From the NCBI RefSeq assembly GCF_000283155.1, contig NW_004454166.1, positions 16,474,555 to 16,538,554 on the forward strand: a DNA stretch of 64,000 nt, written 5' to 3'. This DNA is from Ceratotherium simum simum (lineage: Eukaryota; Chordata; Mammalia; Perissodactyla; Rhinocerotidae). Below the pieces are notes generated by a model. That model was not told the DNA's origin and ran no database searches. It was given only the letters and a program-made list of their open reading frames with translations. Both the position numbers and the translations under genes were made by a program. Below are positions 60,701-63,580 of the stretch, in pieces. Position 1 is the first letter of the stretch, and each line of letters begins with the position of its first letter.

Positions 60701-63580
60701 CTGTTGGTTGGAAATGACCAAGAGAGCTTTGAGGTCAGGCCTCTCGTCTGGTCTCCCTGGTCTTAGCAAACCTGTCTGGCCAGTGTTAGCTGGCGGTTCA
60801 TCTCGATTCATTTAGATCTCCCTTCTCCTCCTCCTTCTCCCTCTTCTTCTTCCCTCTCTTCCAAACCTTTATTTATTCCATCACCCGGAAATAACCAGCG
60901 TGAGCATTTAGGTGTCTTTTCTGTGTGCACATATGCATTAAAAAAATCATACAGATCTTATGGTACATTTTATATCCTGTTGCCTTTTTTTTGTGTGTGC
61001 GAAGAAGATCGGCCCTGAGCTAACATCTGCCAATCCTCCTCTTTTTGCTGAGGAAGACTGGCCCTGGGCTAACATCCGTGCCCATCTTCCTCCACTTTAT
61101 ATGGGATGCCGCCACAGCACGGCTTGATAAGAGGTGCGTCGGTCTGCGCCTGGGATCTGAACCGGCGAACCCCGGGCCGCTGCAGCTGAGCGCACGCACT
61201 TAACTGCTTGCACCACCGGGCCAGCCTCTCCTATTGCCTTTTTTAAGTGAAAAACGCAGCATGAGCATTTCCTACAGCATCAAATATTCTTTGAGCCTGT
61301 GTTGTGTCGTGGTTGCATGTGCTTCTATTATATGGATGTACCATATTTATTTACCCACTTCTCTATTCAGAAACTTATGTTTTGTCCACTTGTTTTGCTG
61401 TTGTAAATAACTCTGTGATGAAAATCCTCGTGCATGAATTGCCCCTCTGATTATTTTCTTGGGAGAGATTCCTAGAAGTGAAACGACTGGGTTATGGGGC
61501 ATAAACATCTTTTTTTTTTTTTTTTTTTTTTTTTCCCCTAAAGCCCCAGGCGATAGTTGTATGTCATAGTTGCACATTCTTCTAGTTGCTGTATGTGGGA
61601 CGCGGCCTCAGCATGGCCGGAGAAGCAGTGCATCTGTGCACGCCCGGGATCCGAACCCGGGCAGCCTGCATCGGAGCACACGCACTTAACCGCTAAGCCA
61701 CGGGGCCGGCCCTGGGGCATAAACATCTTATTCTTTTTTTTTTTTTTGTGAGGAAGATCAGCCCTGAGCTAACATCCATGCTAATCCTCCTCTTTTTGCT
61801 GAGGAAGACCGGCTCTGAGCTGACATCTGTTGCCAATCCTCCTCCTTTTTTTCCCCCCAAAACCCCAGTACATAGTTGTATGTCATAGTTGCAGATCCTT
61901 CTAGTTGCTGTATGTGGGACGTGGCCTCAGCATGGCCGGAGAAGCGGTACATCGGTGCGCGCCCGGGATCCGAACTCGGGCCGCCAGTAGCGGAGCGCGC
62001 GCACTTAACCGCTAAGCCAGGGGCCGGCCCCTGGGGCATAAACATCTTAAAGGCTCTTTATACATATTGACAAATTGCTTTCTAGAAAGACTCTGTTAGT
62101 TTATCCTGTCATCAGCGTTATAGAGGTGACATGGCCCCAAGGGCTTCATTTCTGACCATGCCTTCCTTCTCTGGTCTCCCTGGCATCCCATTCTGGGCCT
62201 GTCCCCGTCCAGTGGATCTTAGAACTCACACTGCGTTGGGATGCGGTGCATCTCTGGCAGGCGGCCTCTTCCAGACAACTGTGTCGGCAGGGCCTGGCCT
62301 TGGCTTTGGCCTTGGTCTTTTCTCTTTCTTGGGATGTAACCACAAAGGTCTTAACATCTCCACGGGGGTTATTTTTCGTTCTCATTTTACATTTTTACAA
62401 AAAATTAAAGTTAGTTTTTAAAAAGTTATGAAAACTTTTAAATTGTAAAATACATAAACCAAAAATGGCATAACACTCAAATATATAGTTTAACAAATAA
62501 AGTGGATATCCACGGAGATATAGACCAGGAATAGACCACTGCCACCATGTCAGAAGCTGCTTCTCTCTCTCCCCGATCCTGATGCCCACCCTCCCCACCA
62601 GACGTGCCCACCAGCCTGACTTGGTCATAACCGTGTCACTGCTTTTCTTTGGTTTTATTGTGTATGTGCACTTGCCTAAATGACCTTTTGTTGAATGTGG
62701 TTTGATGAAACCAGACCTCGTATGTTCTTTCTAGCCTGGCTTCTTTTGCCGCACGTTATTTGAAAGATCCACCTGTTGTTGTGTGGCTTTGAGATTTGTT
62801 TCCTTATCTTTCTTCCAGTAGCTTGCTTGGTGTCAGGTGCCTAGAAGCCGTGTTATAAATATGCATTCAGAAGGATAAGTCTTGCTGGGTAATCCAGATC
62901 TTAGGGAGCTTCCTTGGAGCTGGGGGTTGGGGGGTAGTGGGGGCGGGCTGGGGCTCCTCAGTGGATGGGGCAGGGAGACGAGAGAGGGTGAGTTTTGGGT
63001 GAGAATTGGTCCCTGGAAGCTGACGGCTGAGAAGGACTCGGTGAACTCAAGTGTGTTACGAATGTAGAGCAGGGACTGGCCTCGCCTTGAAGGGACTCAA
63101 GTGGCCAAATCTGGGGACCTTCCGTGAGGCATGAACAGGATGGACGGGGGAGTGTGGGGGCTGGGAGGGCCCAGGAGCCGGTGTAGTGGGCAGGTGTAGT
63201 GGGCGAGCTGAGAGGAGGCCTGCAAAGGTCTGAACACGTGGTCAGACTTCCTGCCAGAGCTCGCGGCTCGCATGGTGAGGCTGGTGGGGAAGGTGGCAGC
63301 AACAGTTCCGCCCAGGACGAGAGTGTCTGTCTTTCTGTTTCCATCTGTTTATGAGGGGGCGTGTGGCTTCTTGGGGTGAGGGGAGGGCTCAGCTGGTGGA
63401 GAGGATTCTTTCTCTGTGCCTGGCTTGGGCAAACTGCCTCCCCCCACCCCCAGCATTTCCATCAGCCCTCCTGGACCTGCCCACTTTTGTCTCTAGCCTT
63501 TAGATCTCTGTAACCCTGCCCGGACCCTCCTGTTGTCGGAGGAGCTGCTGCTGTACGAGGGGAGGAACAAGGCTGCTGAG
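17381..63580 (+). CDS. RGS3: RGS3, regulator of G-protein signalling 3, long (C2-PDZ) isoform, 5' part, 14 coding exons
   Basis: Spliced exons 17381-17459, 31003-31053, 32914-32972, 34045-34139, 35131-35199, 43158-43218, 44883-44973, 45612-45667, 52256-52337, 53150-53255, 54026-54377, 55279-55318, 60154-60350 and 63497-63580 give 474 uninterrupted residues that I recognise as RGS3 (starts MERSLHRVSLGSRR). A C2 domain spans about 28-160, a PDZ domain about 188-263 with carboxylate-loop GFGF at 196-199, then a basic Ser-rich linker. Residues from about 450 look like the start of a PH-like fold. The family is a GTPase-activating protein for Gi/Gq alpha subunits through a C-terminal RGS domain, which lies beyond the window. 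The PDZ form is known to bind ephrin-B tails. All introns are GT-AG and no frame break is seen. Confidence 0.97.
18627..18740 (-). repeat. MIR SINE, antisense
   Basis: 'TGCTGAGCACTTACCAAGTGCTGTGCC', 'GTTAATCCGCCCAGCCC' and a Leu-rich reversed core are typical of antisense MIR. Confidence 0.65.
18925..19150 (-). repeat. LINE-1 3'-region remnant, antisense
   Basis: 'GTTAACATTTGGGTTTATATCCTTCCAGA', a GT run and 'GTTTTGTAACTCATTTCTTTTCC' match the antisense 3' region of old L1 families. Similar text recurs at 34.7 and 42.3 kb. Confidence 0.55.
19515..19695 (+). mobile_element. MER5A-type hAT DNA transposon remnant
   Basis: It begins with the MER5A-like terminus 'CAGTGGTTACCAAACCTGGC'. It contains 'AGCTGGGGAGCCTGTTAAAAACACAGATTCC' and ends near the complementary terminus 'GCCAGGTTTGGAAGC'. 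This is a non-autonomous element of placental-mammal age. Confidence 0.75.
20205..20410 (-). repeat. LINE-1 3'-UTR remnant, antisense
   Basis: 'AAAGCTTTATTGAGATATAAATCACATA', 'GTGTACAATTGAATGGTTTTTAGTACATTCACAGAG' is the familiar antisense L1 3'-UTR sequence. It is cut off at 20,410 by an ERE fragment. Confidence 0.7.
20411..20462 (-). mobile_element. truncated ERE SINE head fragment, antisense
   Basis: Only the tRNA-like head is present, reversed (CGCGCACTTAACCACTTGCGCCACCGGGCCAGCCCC). The body and tail are missing, so this is a deletion product rather than a normal 5'-truncated insertion, which would lose the head. Confidence 0.75.
21385..21601 (-). repeat. LINE-1 remnant, antisense
   Basis: 'TTATTATGAAATATAACACATATAGAAAAGTAT' and 'CACTGGGATCAAAGATAGAACATTGCC' read as an old L1 3' region. 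From about 21,540 the text becomes antisense ORF2 ('TGAACCCATGGGTTATTTGGAAGT'). The element continues beyond the ERE. Confidence 0.6.
21618..21918 (-). mobile_element. ERE SINE, long variant, antisense
   Basis: A poly-T tail is followed by two reversed 'GAGCTAACAT' modules, the 'CCCCAGTAGATAGTTGTATGTCATAG' module and a reversed head ending CCACGGGGCCGGCCC. A 16-bp perfect TSD, TGGAAGTATATTTCTT, lies at 21,602-21,617 and 21,919-21,934. A perfect TSD implies a young insertion. The target is an antisense L1 ORF2. Confidence 0.95.
21919..22039 (-). repeat. LINE-1 ORF2 remnant, antisense (middle part)
   Basis: 'AATGTCCAAATATTGGGGATTTTC' and 'GTTAGAGAGCATGCTCTGCC' are antisense L1 ORF2 phrases between two EREs. 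Confidence 0.65.
22053..22289 (-). mobile_element. ERE SINE, antisense
   Basis: A T-rich tail and reversed modules are followed by the reversed head 'CCACTACGCCACCAGGCCGGCCCC'. A 13-bp perfect TSD, ATAGTCAATTTTT, lies at 22,040-22,052 and 22,290-22,302. It is the second ERE in the same L1 ORF2 relic. Confidence 0.94.
22290..22736 (-). repeat. LINE-1 ORF2 remnant, antisense (right part)
   Basis: 'TTCGATCAGTTATCGAGAGAGGTGTTAAAATTCC', 'TCTGTCAGTTTTTCCTTTATATATTTTGAAGC' and 'CTTTTTCCATCC' are diagnostic antisense L1 ORF2 sequence. It stops abruptly at the LTR that follows. Confidence 0.75.
22740..23294 (+). mobile_element. solo LTR of an endogenous retrovirus-like element, sense
   Basis: The block begins TGTGTCTATTACA and ends GGTTACA (TG...CA). 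It carries an AATAAA poly(A) signal at 23,210-23,215, followed by a U5-like pyrimidine-rich tail, as in gammaretroviral-type LTRs. It interrupts antisense L1 ORF2, and no gag/pol/env or second LTR is nearby. The left boundary could be 22,735-22,740, and no clear TSD was found. The family is not named. Confidence 0.65.
23300..23519 (-). mobile_element. ERE SINE, short variant, antisense
   Basis: A long T tail precedes 'AAAGCCCCAGTAGATAGTTGCATGTCATAGG' and a reversed head with a well-kept B box (GGATCCGAACC). The short TSD is ACATTGTT at 23,292-23,299 and 23,520-23,527. It inserted at the very 3' edge of the LTR. The high GC and CpG content of the head suggests youth. Confidence 0.93.
23528..24020. 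repeat. LINE-1-like remnant, family and orientation uncertain
   Basis: Text such as 'GATCTCCATTTGCTTCTGTCAGGTG...GTCACTAGCAGTCTGGGAT' and 'CCCAAAACAGTAGGGGCTCAGA' resembles old LINE untranslated sequence. No coding exon is seen. Confidence 0.4.
24140..24345 (-). repeat. MIR SINE, antisense
   Basis: 'TTTGACAGGTGCTTCACATATATTAG', 'ACTGTACAGATGAGCAAACTGA' and 'GGAACCAGGATCCAAACTAG' follow antisense MIR order. Confidence 0.65.
25012..25185. repeat. MaLR/LTR-like ancient repeat
   Basis: 'GTATTAGTTATCTATTGCTTCATAACACATTA', 'TATTGGCTTAAAAAAACAAACATTTA' and 'GGGTCTCTCAGAGGGGTTGCAGTCAAGATG' form a widespread mammalian repeat I associate with MaLR-type LTRs. The family is not certain. Confidence 0.45.
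26725..26905 (+). repeat. MIR SINE
   Basis: 'AAAGAGTGCTGGAGTTGGAGCAGAGTTCTGG' followed by 'CCCAAGTCACC' is a degraded sense MIR. Confidence 0.45.
27215..27335 (+). repeat. L2 3'-end fragment
   Basis: 'CTCTGGACTGTGAGTTCCCTG' and 'GTGCCCAGCAAATGTTTGTCAAATGGAATT' are the L2 3' terminus in sense. Confidence 0.6.
28300..28500 (+). repeat. L3/CR1 LINE 3'-end remnant
   Basis: 'GAAGTGAGCTCCCCATCACCGGAGGTGATCAAGCAGAGGCGGATGAC' is the classic 3' region of L3 (CR1-like) LINEs, among the oldest recognisable repeats in mammals. A second copy lies at 30,745-30,910. Confidence 0.75.
28820..29640 (-). repeat. LINE-1 3'-region remnant, antisense, with CA microsatellite
   Basis: 'ACCTAGAAGTAGAATTGCTAGGTTGAAGGATATGCACATTT', 'GAGGTTGAGCATCTTTTCGTATGTTTATTGGCCATTTTGTC' is unmistakable antisense old-L1 3' sequence. 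A (CA)n run sits at about 29,025-29,047. Confidence 0.7.
29025..29047 (+). repeat. (CA)n microsatellite
   Basis: A near-perfect CA dinucleotide run lies within the LINE-1 remnant and is a potentially polymorphic marker. Confidence 0.9.
29653..29887 (+). mobile_element. ERE SINE, sense
   Basis: The head is GGGGCCGGCCCGGTGG with a B-box-like GGTTCGGATCC. The body has 'GTTAGCTCAGGGCC' and the tail is poly-A. The TSD is AAAATCTTATGG at 29,641-29,652 and AAAATATTATGG at 29,888-29,899 (one mismatch). It sits inside the LINE-1 remnant. Confidence 0.93.
30000..30175 (+). mobile_element. MER5A-type hAT DNA transposon remnant
   Basis: 'AGGGCTCCTCAACCTTAAATATGCATG', 'TTGTAGATTCTGATTCAGGAGGCCTGG', 'GAGATTCTGAATTTCTAAC' and 'TTGGACCACACTTTGAGTAG' follow the MER5A/B consensus order. 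A (CTG)n stretch near 30,120 may be a local expansion. Confidence 0.75.
30197..30405 (+). mobile_element. ERE SINE, short variant, sense
   Basis: The head is GGCCGGCCCCGTGGC with B box GGTTCGGATCC, followed by a CpG-rich stretch with palindromic GCGCGCCGGCGCGC, and a tail AATAAATAAATAAAATC plus poly-A. A perfect 15-bp TSD, AGAAAACCTCCTTAG, lies at 30,182-30,196 and 30,406-30,420. Perfect TSD and high CpG retention point to a recent insertion. Confidence 0.95.
30745..30910 (+). repeat. L3/CR1 LINE 3'-end remnant (second copy)
   Basis: 'AGTAGTGAGCTCCCCGTCACCAGAGAGGTGTAAG', 'GACCTAGATGGCTTCTGAGCTCCGTTCCAACCC' and 'GACTGTATGAATCTTTG' match the L3/CR1 3' end, 2.4 kb from the first copy. Confidence 0.78.
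31003..31053 (+). CDS. RGS3: RGS3 coding exon 2 (residues 27-43)
   Basis: A TTTCCTTAG acceptor and GTGAGT donor bound the exon. It encodes GQLKLSIDAQHRVLLLH, the first beta strands of the C2 domain, and joins exon 1 in phase. Confidence 0.96.
31170..31565 (+). repeat. L2 3'-region fragment
   Basis: 'TGTGCCTTTGCACCCACTGTTCCTTGTGTCTGGAATAGC' and 'CTAACTCCTTTTGAAAAATGACTCTCCC' are typical of the sense L2 3' region. Confidence 0.65.
32215..32430 (-). repeat. MIR SINE, antisense
   Basis: 'TGTTGAGCGGTGACTATTTGTCAGGCACTCTACTAAGCACTTTAG' then 'CTCAGAGAGGTGAAGCAGCTTGC' and 'GTGGAGCTGGGGTTC' follow full antisense MIR order. Confidence 0.75.
32565..32765 (+). repeat. MIR SINE, sense
   Basis: 'GTGGTGGAAGGAGCACTGGGCTGGGAGTCAAGAGGCATGGATC', 'CTCTGTGACTTTGGACAAATTTCTTACTGCC' is a well-preserved sense MIR. 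Confidence 0.78.
32914..32972 (+). CDS. RGS3: RGS3 coding exon 3 (residues 44-63)
   Basis: It encodes IIEGKGLMSREPGVCDPYVK. The DPYVK at 59-63 is the conserved C2 segment after loop 1. The donor is GTATGA, with phase 0 at the end. Confidence 0.96.
32973..34044 (+). other. RGS3: RGS3 intron 3
   Basis: This is mostly unique-looking GC-moderate sequence with no exon, RNA gene or clear repeat. A GT/GGGT-rich start lies at about 32,990-33,025. Confidence 0.6.
34045..34139 (+). CDS. RGS3: RGS3 coding exon 4 (residues 64-94)
   Basis: It encodes ISLVPEDNRIHCQKTQTIPD and CRDPVFQEHFF, C2 core strands (K-T-x-T...DPVFxExF is the C2 hallmark after DPYVK). The donor is GTAAGA, with two bases carried over. 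Confidence 0.96.
34500..34620 (+). repeat. MIR SINE fragment
   Basis: 'CTGGCTTCCTTATTTGTAAAATGGGGCTAATAATAGGACC' is the 3' core of sense MIR. Confidence 0.65.
34690..35052 (-). repeat. LINE-1 3'-region remnant, antisense
   Basis: 'GCTTATTGTAGAAAAAGAGAAAATAGAGATAAGC', a GT run and 'CTGGATGTTTAGGTTCTTTTCAAATTTTGCAC' fit antisense old L1. Confidence 0.6.
35131..35199 (+). CDS. RGS3: RGS3 coding exon 5 (residues 95-117)
   Basis: It encodes FPVQEDDEQKRLLVAVWNRA and SGS, plus two bases of Arg118. VWNRASGSR is the C2 loop-3 position, where calcium-binding C2 domains have Asp residues. Here Asn and neutral residues replace them. The donor is GTGAGG. Confidence 0.95.
35585..36000. repeat. L2 fragments
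   Basis: A sense L2 3' end ('GCATGTAGATGTTTAGTGAATATTGGCTGAATGAATAAA') is followed by purine-rich sequence ('GCACAGCGTGAGCAAAGGCAAGGAGGCAGGAATGCGC') resembling antisense L2. Confidence 0.5.
36525..36765 (-). repeat. MIR SINE, antisense, near full length
   Basis: 'CATTATCTCATTTAATTCTTAAAACAACTC', 'GAGGAAACTGAAGCTAAGAGAGGGAGTGACTGGCCCAAAGTCACACAG' and 'GAGCCAGGATGGGACCCCAGG' is a clear antisense MIR. Confidence 0.85.
36955..37138 (+). mobile_element. MER5A-type hAT DNA transposon remnant
   Basis: 'GAGTGGTTGTCAATCCTGGATATGCATCAGAATCACCTGGGAC' and 'GGCAGGGCCTAGGAATCTGCATTT' follow MER5A order. It is the third copy in the window. Confidence 0.75.
37140..37620 (-). repeat. L2 ORF2-region remnant, antisense
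   Basis: 'TCATTCTGGTAGGTCTTTGG', 'GGACGTATTTAGGAGATTAAATCAATAGTACTTAGTGGTGATTTGG' and 'GTCAGGATAACTCCTGGG' read as antisense L2. They resemble the 6.1-7.0 kb relic. Confidence 0.5.
38298..38660 (-). repeat. two MIR SINEs in tandem, antisense
   Basis: Two antisense copies abut. One (about 38,298-38,455) has 'TCATTTAATCCTCATAACAACCCC', the other (about 38,455-38,660) has 'TAATTTAATCCTCACAACACCG' and 'GTGAGGAAACAGAAGCACAGAG'. Each repeats the same order, so they are separate insertions. Confidence 0.75.
39040..39160 (+). repeat. MIR SINE fragment
   Basis: 'GGCTCCGACTTGCTGTGAGGCCGTGGGTGAGTC', 'GGGCCTCCGTTTCCTCATCTGTAAGATG' is a sense MIR core. Confidence 0.65.
39165..39410 (-). repeat. LINE-1 remnant, antisense
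   Basis: 'CATTTTCAAACATATGCAAAGGTAGAAAATATCATATAATAAACC', 'TTTTTGAGCAAATTCCAGACATCAT' is common old-L1 antisense sequence. Confidence 0.6.
39474..39749 (+). mobile_element. ERE SINE, long variant, sense, with (AAAT)n tail
   Basis: The head is GAGCCAGCCCTGATGGCCTAGTGG with B-box-like GGTTCGGTTCC. The body combines 'GTACTGGGGCTTTGGGG' and 'GTTAGCTCAGGG' modules, and the tail is a TAAA repeat (about 39,720-39,750). The TSD is AAAAGCTTTGTTGA left and AAAAGCTTTGTTTGA right. Confidence 0.9.
39720..39752 (+). repeat. (TAAA)n microsatellite in SINE tail
   Basis: About eight TAAA/AAAT units form the ERE 3' tail. This is a likely length polymorphism. Confidence 0.9.
40310..40640 (+). repeat. L2 3'-region fragment
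   Basis: 'GTTGCCTCTGCCTGAATGCTCTTCC', 'CTTAACTCTTTAGGCCTTCTTCGAGCATCTCAG' and 'TTGCCCAGTGCCTGCC' follow the sense L2 3' region. Confidence 0.65.
41925..42010. repeat. ancient interspersed repeat, unassigned family (copy A)
   Basis: 'GAGTTCACTACCCATCCAGGCAGCTCATTCCATCTTTGGCTCTGA' recurs in diverged form near the right end of the window (63,760-63,850). I recognise the pattern as an old mammalian repeat but cannot name it. Confidence 0.4.
42222..42420 (-). repeat. LINE-1 3'-region remnant, antisense
   Basis: 'AAATTACAAAAGTAGTGCTTGTTCCCTGTAAAAATTTGAAAACAC', 'CCACCTGCCAGATACAACCATTGTTAATATTTTC'. A duplicated phrase ('ATTGTTAATAT...GGGTGTCTTT...CATTAA') near 42,340-42,415 suggests a small tandem duplication. 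Confidence 0.6.
42940..43088 (+). repeat. MIR SINE
   Basis: 'GTAGTCCTGTGACTTCGGGAAGGGGCCGACTCTGAGCCTCAGTTTTTTCCTCTGTGAAATGG' is a sense MIR core, truncated before exon 6. Confidence 0.7.
43158..43218 (+). CDS. RGS3: RGS3 coding exon 6 (residues 118-138)
   Basis: It encodes RQSGLIGCMSFGVKSLLTPD and K. GLIGxxSF is the conserved C2 strand after loop 3. A TTCTCCCAG acceptor and GTGGGT donor bound it, with phase 0 at the end. Confidence 0.96.
44343..44793 (-). mobile_element. ERE SINE, antisense, containing the assembly gap
   Basis: The poly-T tail begins at 44,344 and the reversed head ends at 44,790 (CCACTAAGCCACCAGGCGGGCC). A 10-bp TSD, TCCAGCTGCT, lies at 44,333-44,342 and 44,794-44,803 and brackets the whole block including the N run. 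The sequence before and after the N run is the same 83 bases plus T tail. The real element is therefore probably a single ERE of about 250 bp. Confidence 0.9.
44446..44545. other. assembly gap, 100 N
   Basis: Exactly 100 N is the conventional placeholder for a gap of unknown size. It lies between two identical copies of part of an ERE. Confidence 0.99.
44883..44973 (+). CDS. RGS3: RGS3 coding exon 7 (residues 139-168)
   Basis: It encodes EVSGWYYLLGEALGRTKHLK and VARRRLRPLR, the last C2 strands (GWYYLL is a C2 signature) and a basic patch. The donor is GTGCGT, with one base carried over. Confidence 0.96.
44974..45611 (+). other. RGS3: RGS3 intron 7
   Basis: GC-rich with no clear repeat or exon. 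An L2-like phrase ('CTGCCTGGCCTGAGCCTGG') is too short to call. Confidence 0.5.
45612..45667 (+). CDS. RGS3: RGS3 coding exon 8 (residues 169-187, C2-PDZ linker)
   Basis: It encodes DPLLRMPGGRDTENWEKLK, the short linker between the C2 and PDZ domains. The donor is GTAGGT and the exon ends in phase 0. Exon 9 can therefore be joined either from here or from the alternative first exon at 48,174. Confidence 0.95.
46200..46425 (-). repeat. MIR SINE, antisense
   Basis: 'CCTGTGCCTGGTGCTGTTGTTACCAAATTTCATCCTCAC', 'AGAGATGTTAGGTCACTCCCTGTGGCCACACAGCCAGC' follows antisense MIR order. Confidence 0.7.
46540..46660 (-). repeat. L2 3'-end fragment, antisense
   Basis: 'TTCACTCACTCATTCATTCATTAAGTATTTATTGGACATC' then 'GCCAGGCCCTGGGTGCTGGGACACAGCCATGAACAG'. 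Confidence 0.65.
47385..47545 (+). repeat. MIR SINE
   Basis: 'CCGAGTTCTAGTCCCAGCTCCGCC', 'CTCTGTGACCTTATCC', 'TCAGTAAAATGAGGAGGCTGGATTAG' is a sense MIR. Confidence 0.65.
47880..48173 (+). promoter_or_regulatory. RGS3: internal promoter and 5' UTR for the PDZ-RGS3 isoform
   Basis: A TATA-like TATAAAA lies at 47,935-47,941, so initiation would be expected near 47,965-47,975, giving a leader of about 200 bases to the ATG at 48,174. A GC-rich segment (CCGCCGGGGCCCGGGG) lies just upstream. The leader has two small upstream ORFs, at 48,082-48,093 (3 codons) and 48,142-48,177 (11 codons, stop overlapping the main ATG). Use of this TATA box is inferred from position. Confidence 0.55.
48174..48227 (+). 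CDS. RGS3: alternative first coding exon of the PDZ-RGS3 isoform
   Basis: It encodes MNRFNGLCKVCSERRYRQ and ends on a GTGGGT donor in phase 0, so it splices directly to exon 9 (ITIPRGKDGFGF...). I recognise this as the N-terminus of PDZ-RGS3, the isoform lacking C2 that links ephrin-B tails to G-protein signalling. It contains a CxxC pair and a basic RRYR stretch. The ATG has G at -3. It lies 4 kb upstream of exon 9 inside intron 8. Confidence 0.93.
49154..49198 (+). repeat. 15-bp minisatellite, three units
   Basis: Two identical units CCTTGCATGGCCCCG (49,169-49,183 and 49,184-49,198) follow a diverged one (49,154-49,168). It makes a Pro/Ala/Trp-repetitive frame that should not be read as a gene. 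Confidence 0.85.
49425..49670 (+). repeat. MIR SINE, near full length
   Basis: 'TTGAGAGCACCAGCTTTTAGCCGACCTGGGCTCCAGTCTAGCTCTGCC', 'CTTCATCTCCCTGAGCCTCAGTCTCCCTGTCAGTGG' and 'AGAGTGCCTGGCACAGAGCC' give full sense MIR order. Confidence 0.8.
49910..50050 (+). repeat. MIR SINE fragment
   Basis: 'GCTGCCACTTACTCACTTCAGGCCTCAATTTCTTTCTCTGTAAAATGGACGGG' is a sense MIR core. Confidence 0.65.
51450..51505 (+). repeat. L2 3'-end fragment
   Basis: 'GCAGAGCCTGGCATGTAGTAGGAGCTTAATAATTGCCTG' is a sense L2 terminus. Confidence 0.55.
52256..52337 (+). CDS. RGS3: RGS3 coding exon 9 (residues 188-214, PDZ start)
   Basis: It encodes ITIPRGKDGFGFTICCDSPV and RVQAVDS. GFGF at 196-199 is the carboxylate-binding loop of the PDZ domain. 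The phase-0 acceptor lets it follow either exon 8 or the alternative exon. The donor is GTAAGT. Confidence 0.97.
52338..53149 (+). other. RGS3: RGS3 intron 9
   Basis: An AT-rich first half gives way to an L2-like 3' end near 52,800-52,860 ('TTCAATGAATGGTGTTGGAGGAATGAATGAA') and a MIR-like piece near 53,020-53,060. No exon is seen. Confidence 0.6.
53150..53255 (+). CDS. RGS3: RGS3 coding exon 10 (residues 215-249, PDZ core)
   Basis: It encodes GGPAERAGLQQLDTVLQLNE, then RPVEHWKCVELAHEI. GGPAERAGL.xxD is the PDZ core, and His239 is at the start of the binding-groove helix. The donor GTGACC departs from consensus at positions +5 and +6, and reading through it gives CGG TGA, an immediate in-frame stop. 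Confidence 0.96.
53256..54025 (+). other. RGS3: RGS3 intron 10
   Basis: No exon is seen. A MIR-like stretch lies at about 53,350-53,470. Sequence upstream of the acceptor is pyrimidine-rich. Confidence 0.6.
54026..54377 (+). CDS. RGS3: RGS3 coding exon 11 (residues 250-367)
   Basis: The largest exon here completes the PDZ domain (SCPSEIILLVWRM, about 251-263). It continues as a basic, Ser/Pro-rich linker with KRGGQHTLPALSRATAPTDP and NYIILAPLNPGSQ at the end. RRASCKST is a candidate basophilic-kinase site. The reading frame is fully open and GC-rich, and the antisense 176-codon frame is its shadow. The donor is GTATGG. Confidence 0.97.
54378..55278 (+). other. RGS3: RGS3 intron 11
   Basis: No exon or clear repeat is recognised. 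Confidence 0.5.
55279..55318 (+). CDS. RGS3: RGS3 coding exon 12 (residues 368-380, 40-bp micro-exon)
   Basis: It encodes LLRPVYQEDAIPE plus one base. It is bounded by CCTTGCAG and GTGAGT and joins NPGSQ of exon 11 to SGSPSQGKSY of exon 13 in frame. It is too short to be found as an isolated frame. Confidence 0.95.
55685..55860 (+). repeat. MIR SINE
   Basis: 'GTTTCAAGTTGGAGTTCTAGCTGTGTGACTTTGAACAACTCATG', 'AGTTTCTTCATCCATAAAATGGGCCTGATAATCCCCACC' is a sense MIR. Confidence 0.75.
57600..57745 (+). repeat. MIR SINE
   Basis: 'ACTGGCCAAATGACCTTGGGCAAGTCACCCAGCC', 'CCTCAGTTTCCTCATCTATAAAATGGGAC' is a well-preserved sense MIR core. Confidence 0.8.
59260..59480 (-). repeat. MIR SINE, antisense
   Basis: 'TTTTATTGCACACTGTCCAGGTTCCAGGCC', 'GCATCTCATTTACTCTGCACGGCAACCC', 'GGTCACCAAGCTGGTAACTAAGG' follows antisense MIR order. 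Confidence 0.7.
60000..60075 (+). repeat. L2 3'-end fragment
   Basis: 'CAGGGCCTGGCACACAGGGGATGCTCAGTAATCAGCTGTTGACAGACTG' is a sense L2 terminus, 80 bp before exon 13. Confidence 0.6.
60154..60350 (+). CDS. RGS3: RGS3 coding exon 13 (residues 381-446)
   Basis: It encodes ESGSPSQGKSYTGLGKKSRL, the basic MKTVQTMKGHGNYQ stretch, SSYGTYVTLAPKVLVFPVFV and Q. These are conserved RGS3 linker sequences with no enzymatic motif visible. A CCCCAG acceptor and GTGAGC donor bound it, with phase 0 at the end. Confidence 0.97.
60991..61228 (-). mobile_element. ERE SINE, antisense
   Basis: A T/GT-rich tail precedes reversed modules and a reversed head (TTGCACCACCGGGCCAGCC). A 16-bp TSD, TCCTGTTGCCTTTTTT, lies at 60,975-60,990, with TCCTATTGCCTTTTTT at 61,229-61,244 (one mismatch). 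Confidence 0.93.
61512..61712 (-). mobile_element. ERE SINE, short variant, antisense (first of a pair at one target)
   Basis: A long T tail precedes 'AAAGCCCCAGGCGATAGTTGTATGTCATAG' and a reversed head ending CCACGGGGCCGGCCC. It is flanked by perfect 17-bp repeats TGGGGCATAAACATCTT at 61,495-61,511 and 61,713-61,729. The right repeat also serves as the left repeat of the next ERE. Confidence 0.95.
61730..62031 (-). mobile_element. ERE SINE, long variant, antisense (second of a pair at one target)
   Basis: A T tail precedes two reversed 'GAGCTAACATC'-type modules, the 'CCCCAGTACATAGTTGTATGTCATAG' module and a reversed head. It is flanked by the same perfect 17-bp repeat, TGGGGCATAAACATCTT, at 61,713-61,729 and 62,032-62,048. 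Confidence 0.95.
62380..62860. repeat. AT-rich LINE-like remnant, unassigned
   Basis: 'AAAAGTTATGAAAACTTTTAAATTGTAAAATACATAAACC' and 'GAAAGATCCACCTGTTGTTGTGTGG' resemble old LINE-1 sequence, but I cannot fix family or orientation. Confidence 0.4.
63497..63580 (+). CDS. RGS3: RGS3 coding exon 14 (residues 447-474), last in window
   Basis: It encodes PLDLCNPARTLLLSEELLLY then EGRNKAAE. The LLSEELLLYEG pattern resembles the first strands of a PH-like domain (inference). A GTCTCTAG acceptor and GTAAGA donor bound it. The exon ends in phase 0 and the reading frame continues beyond the window, where the RGS domain is expected. Confidence 0.96.
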
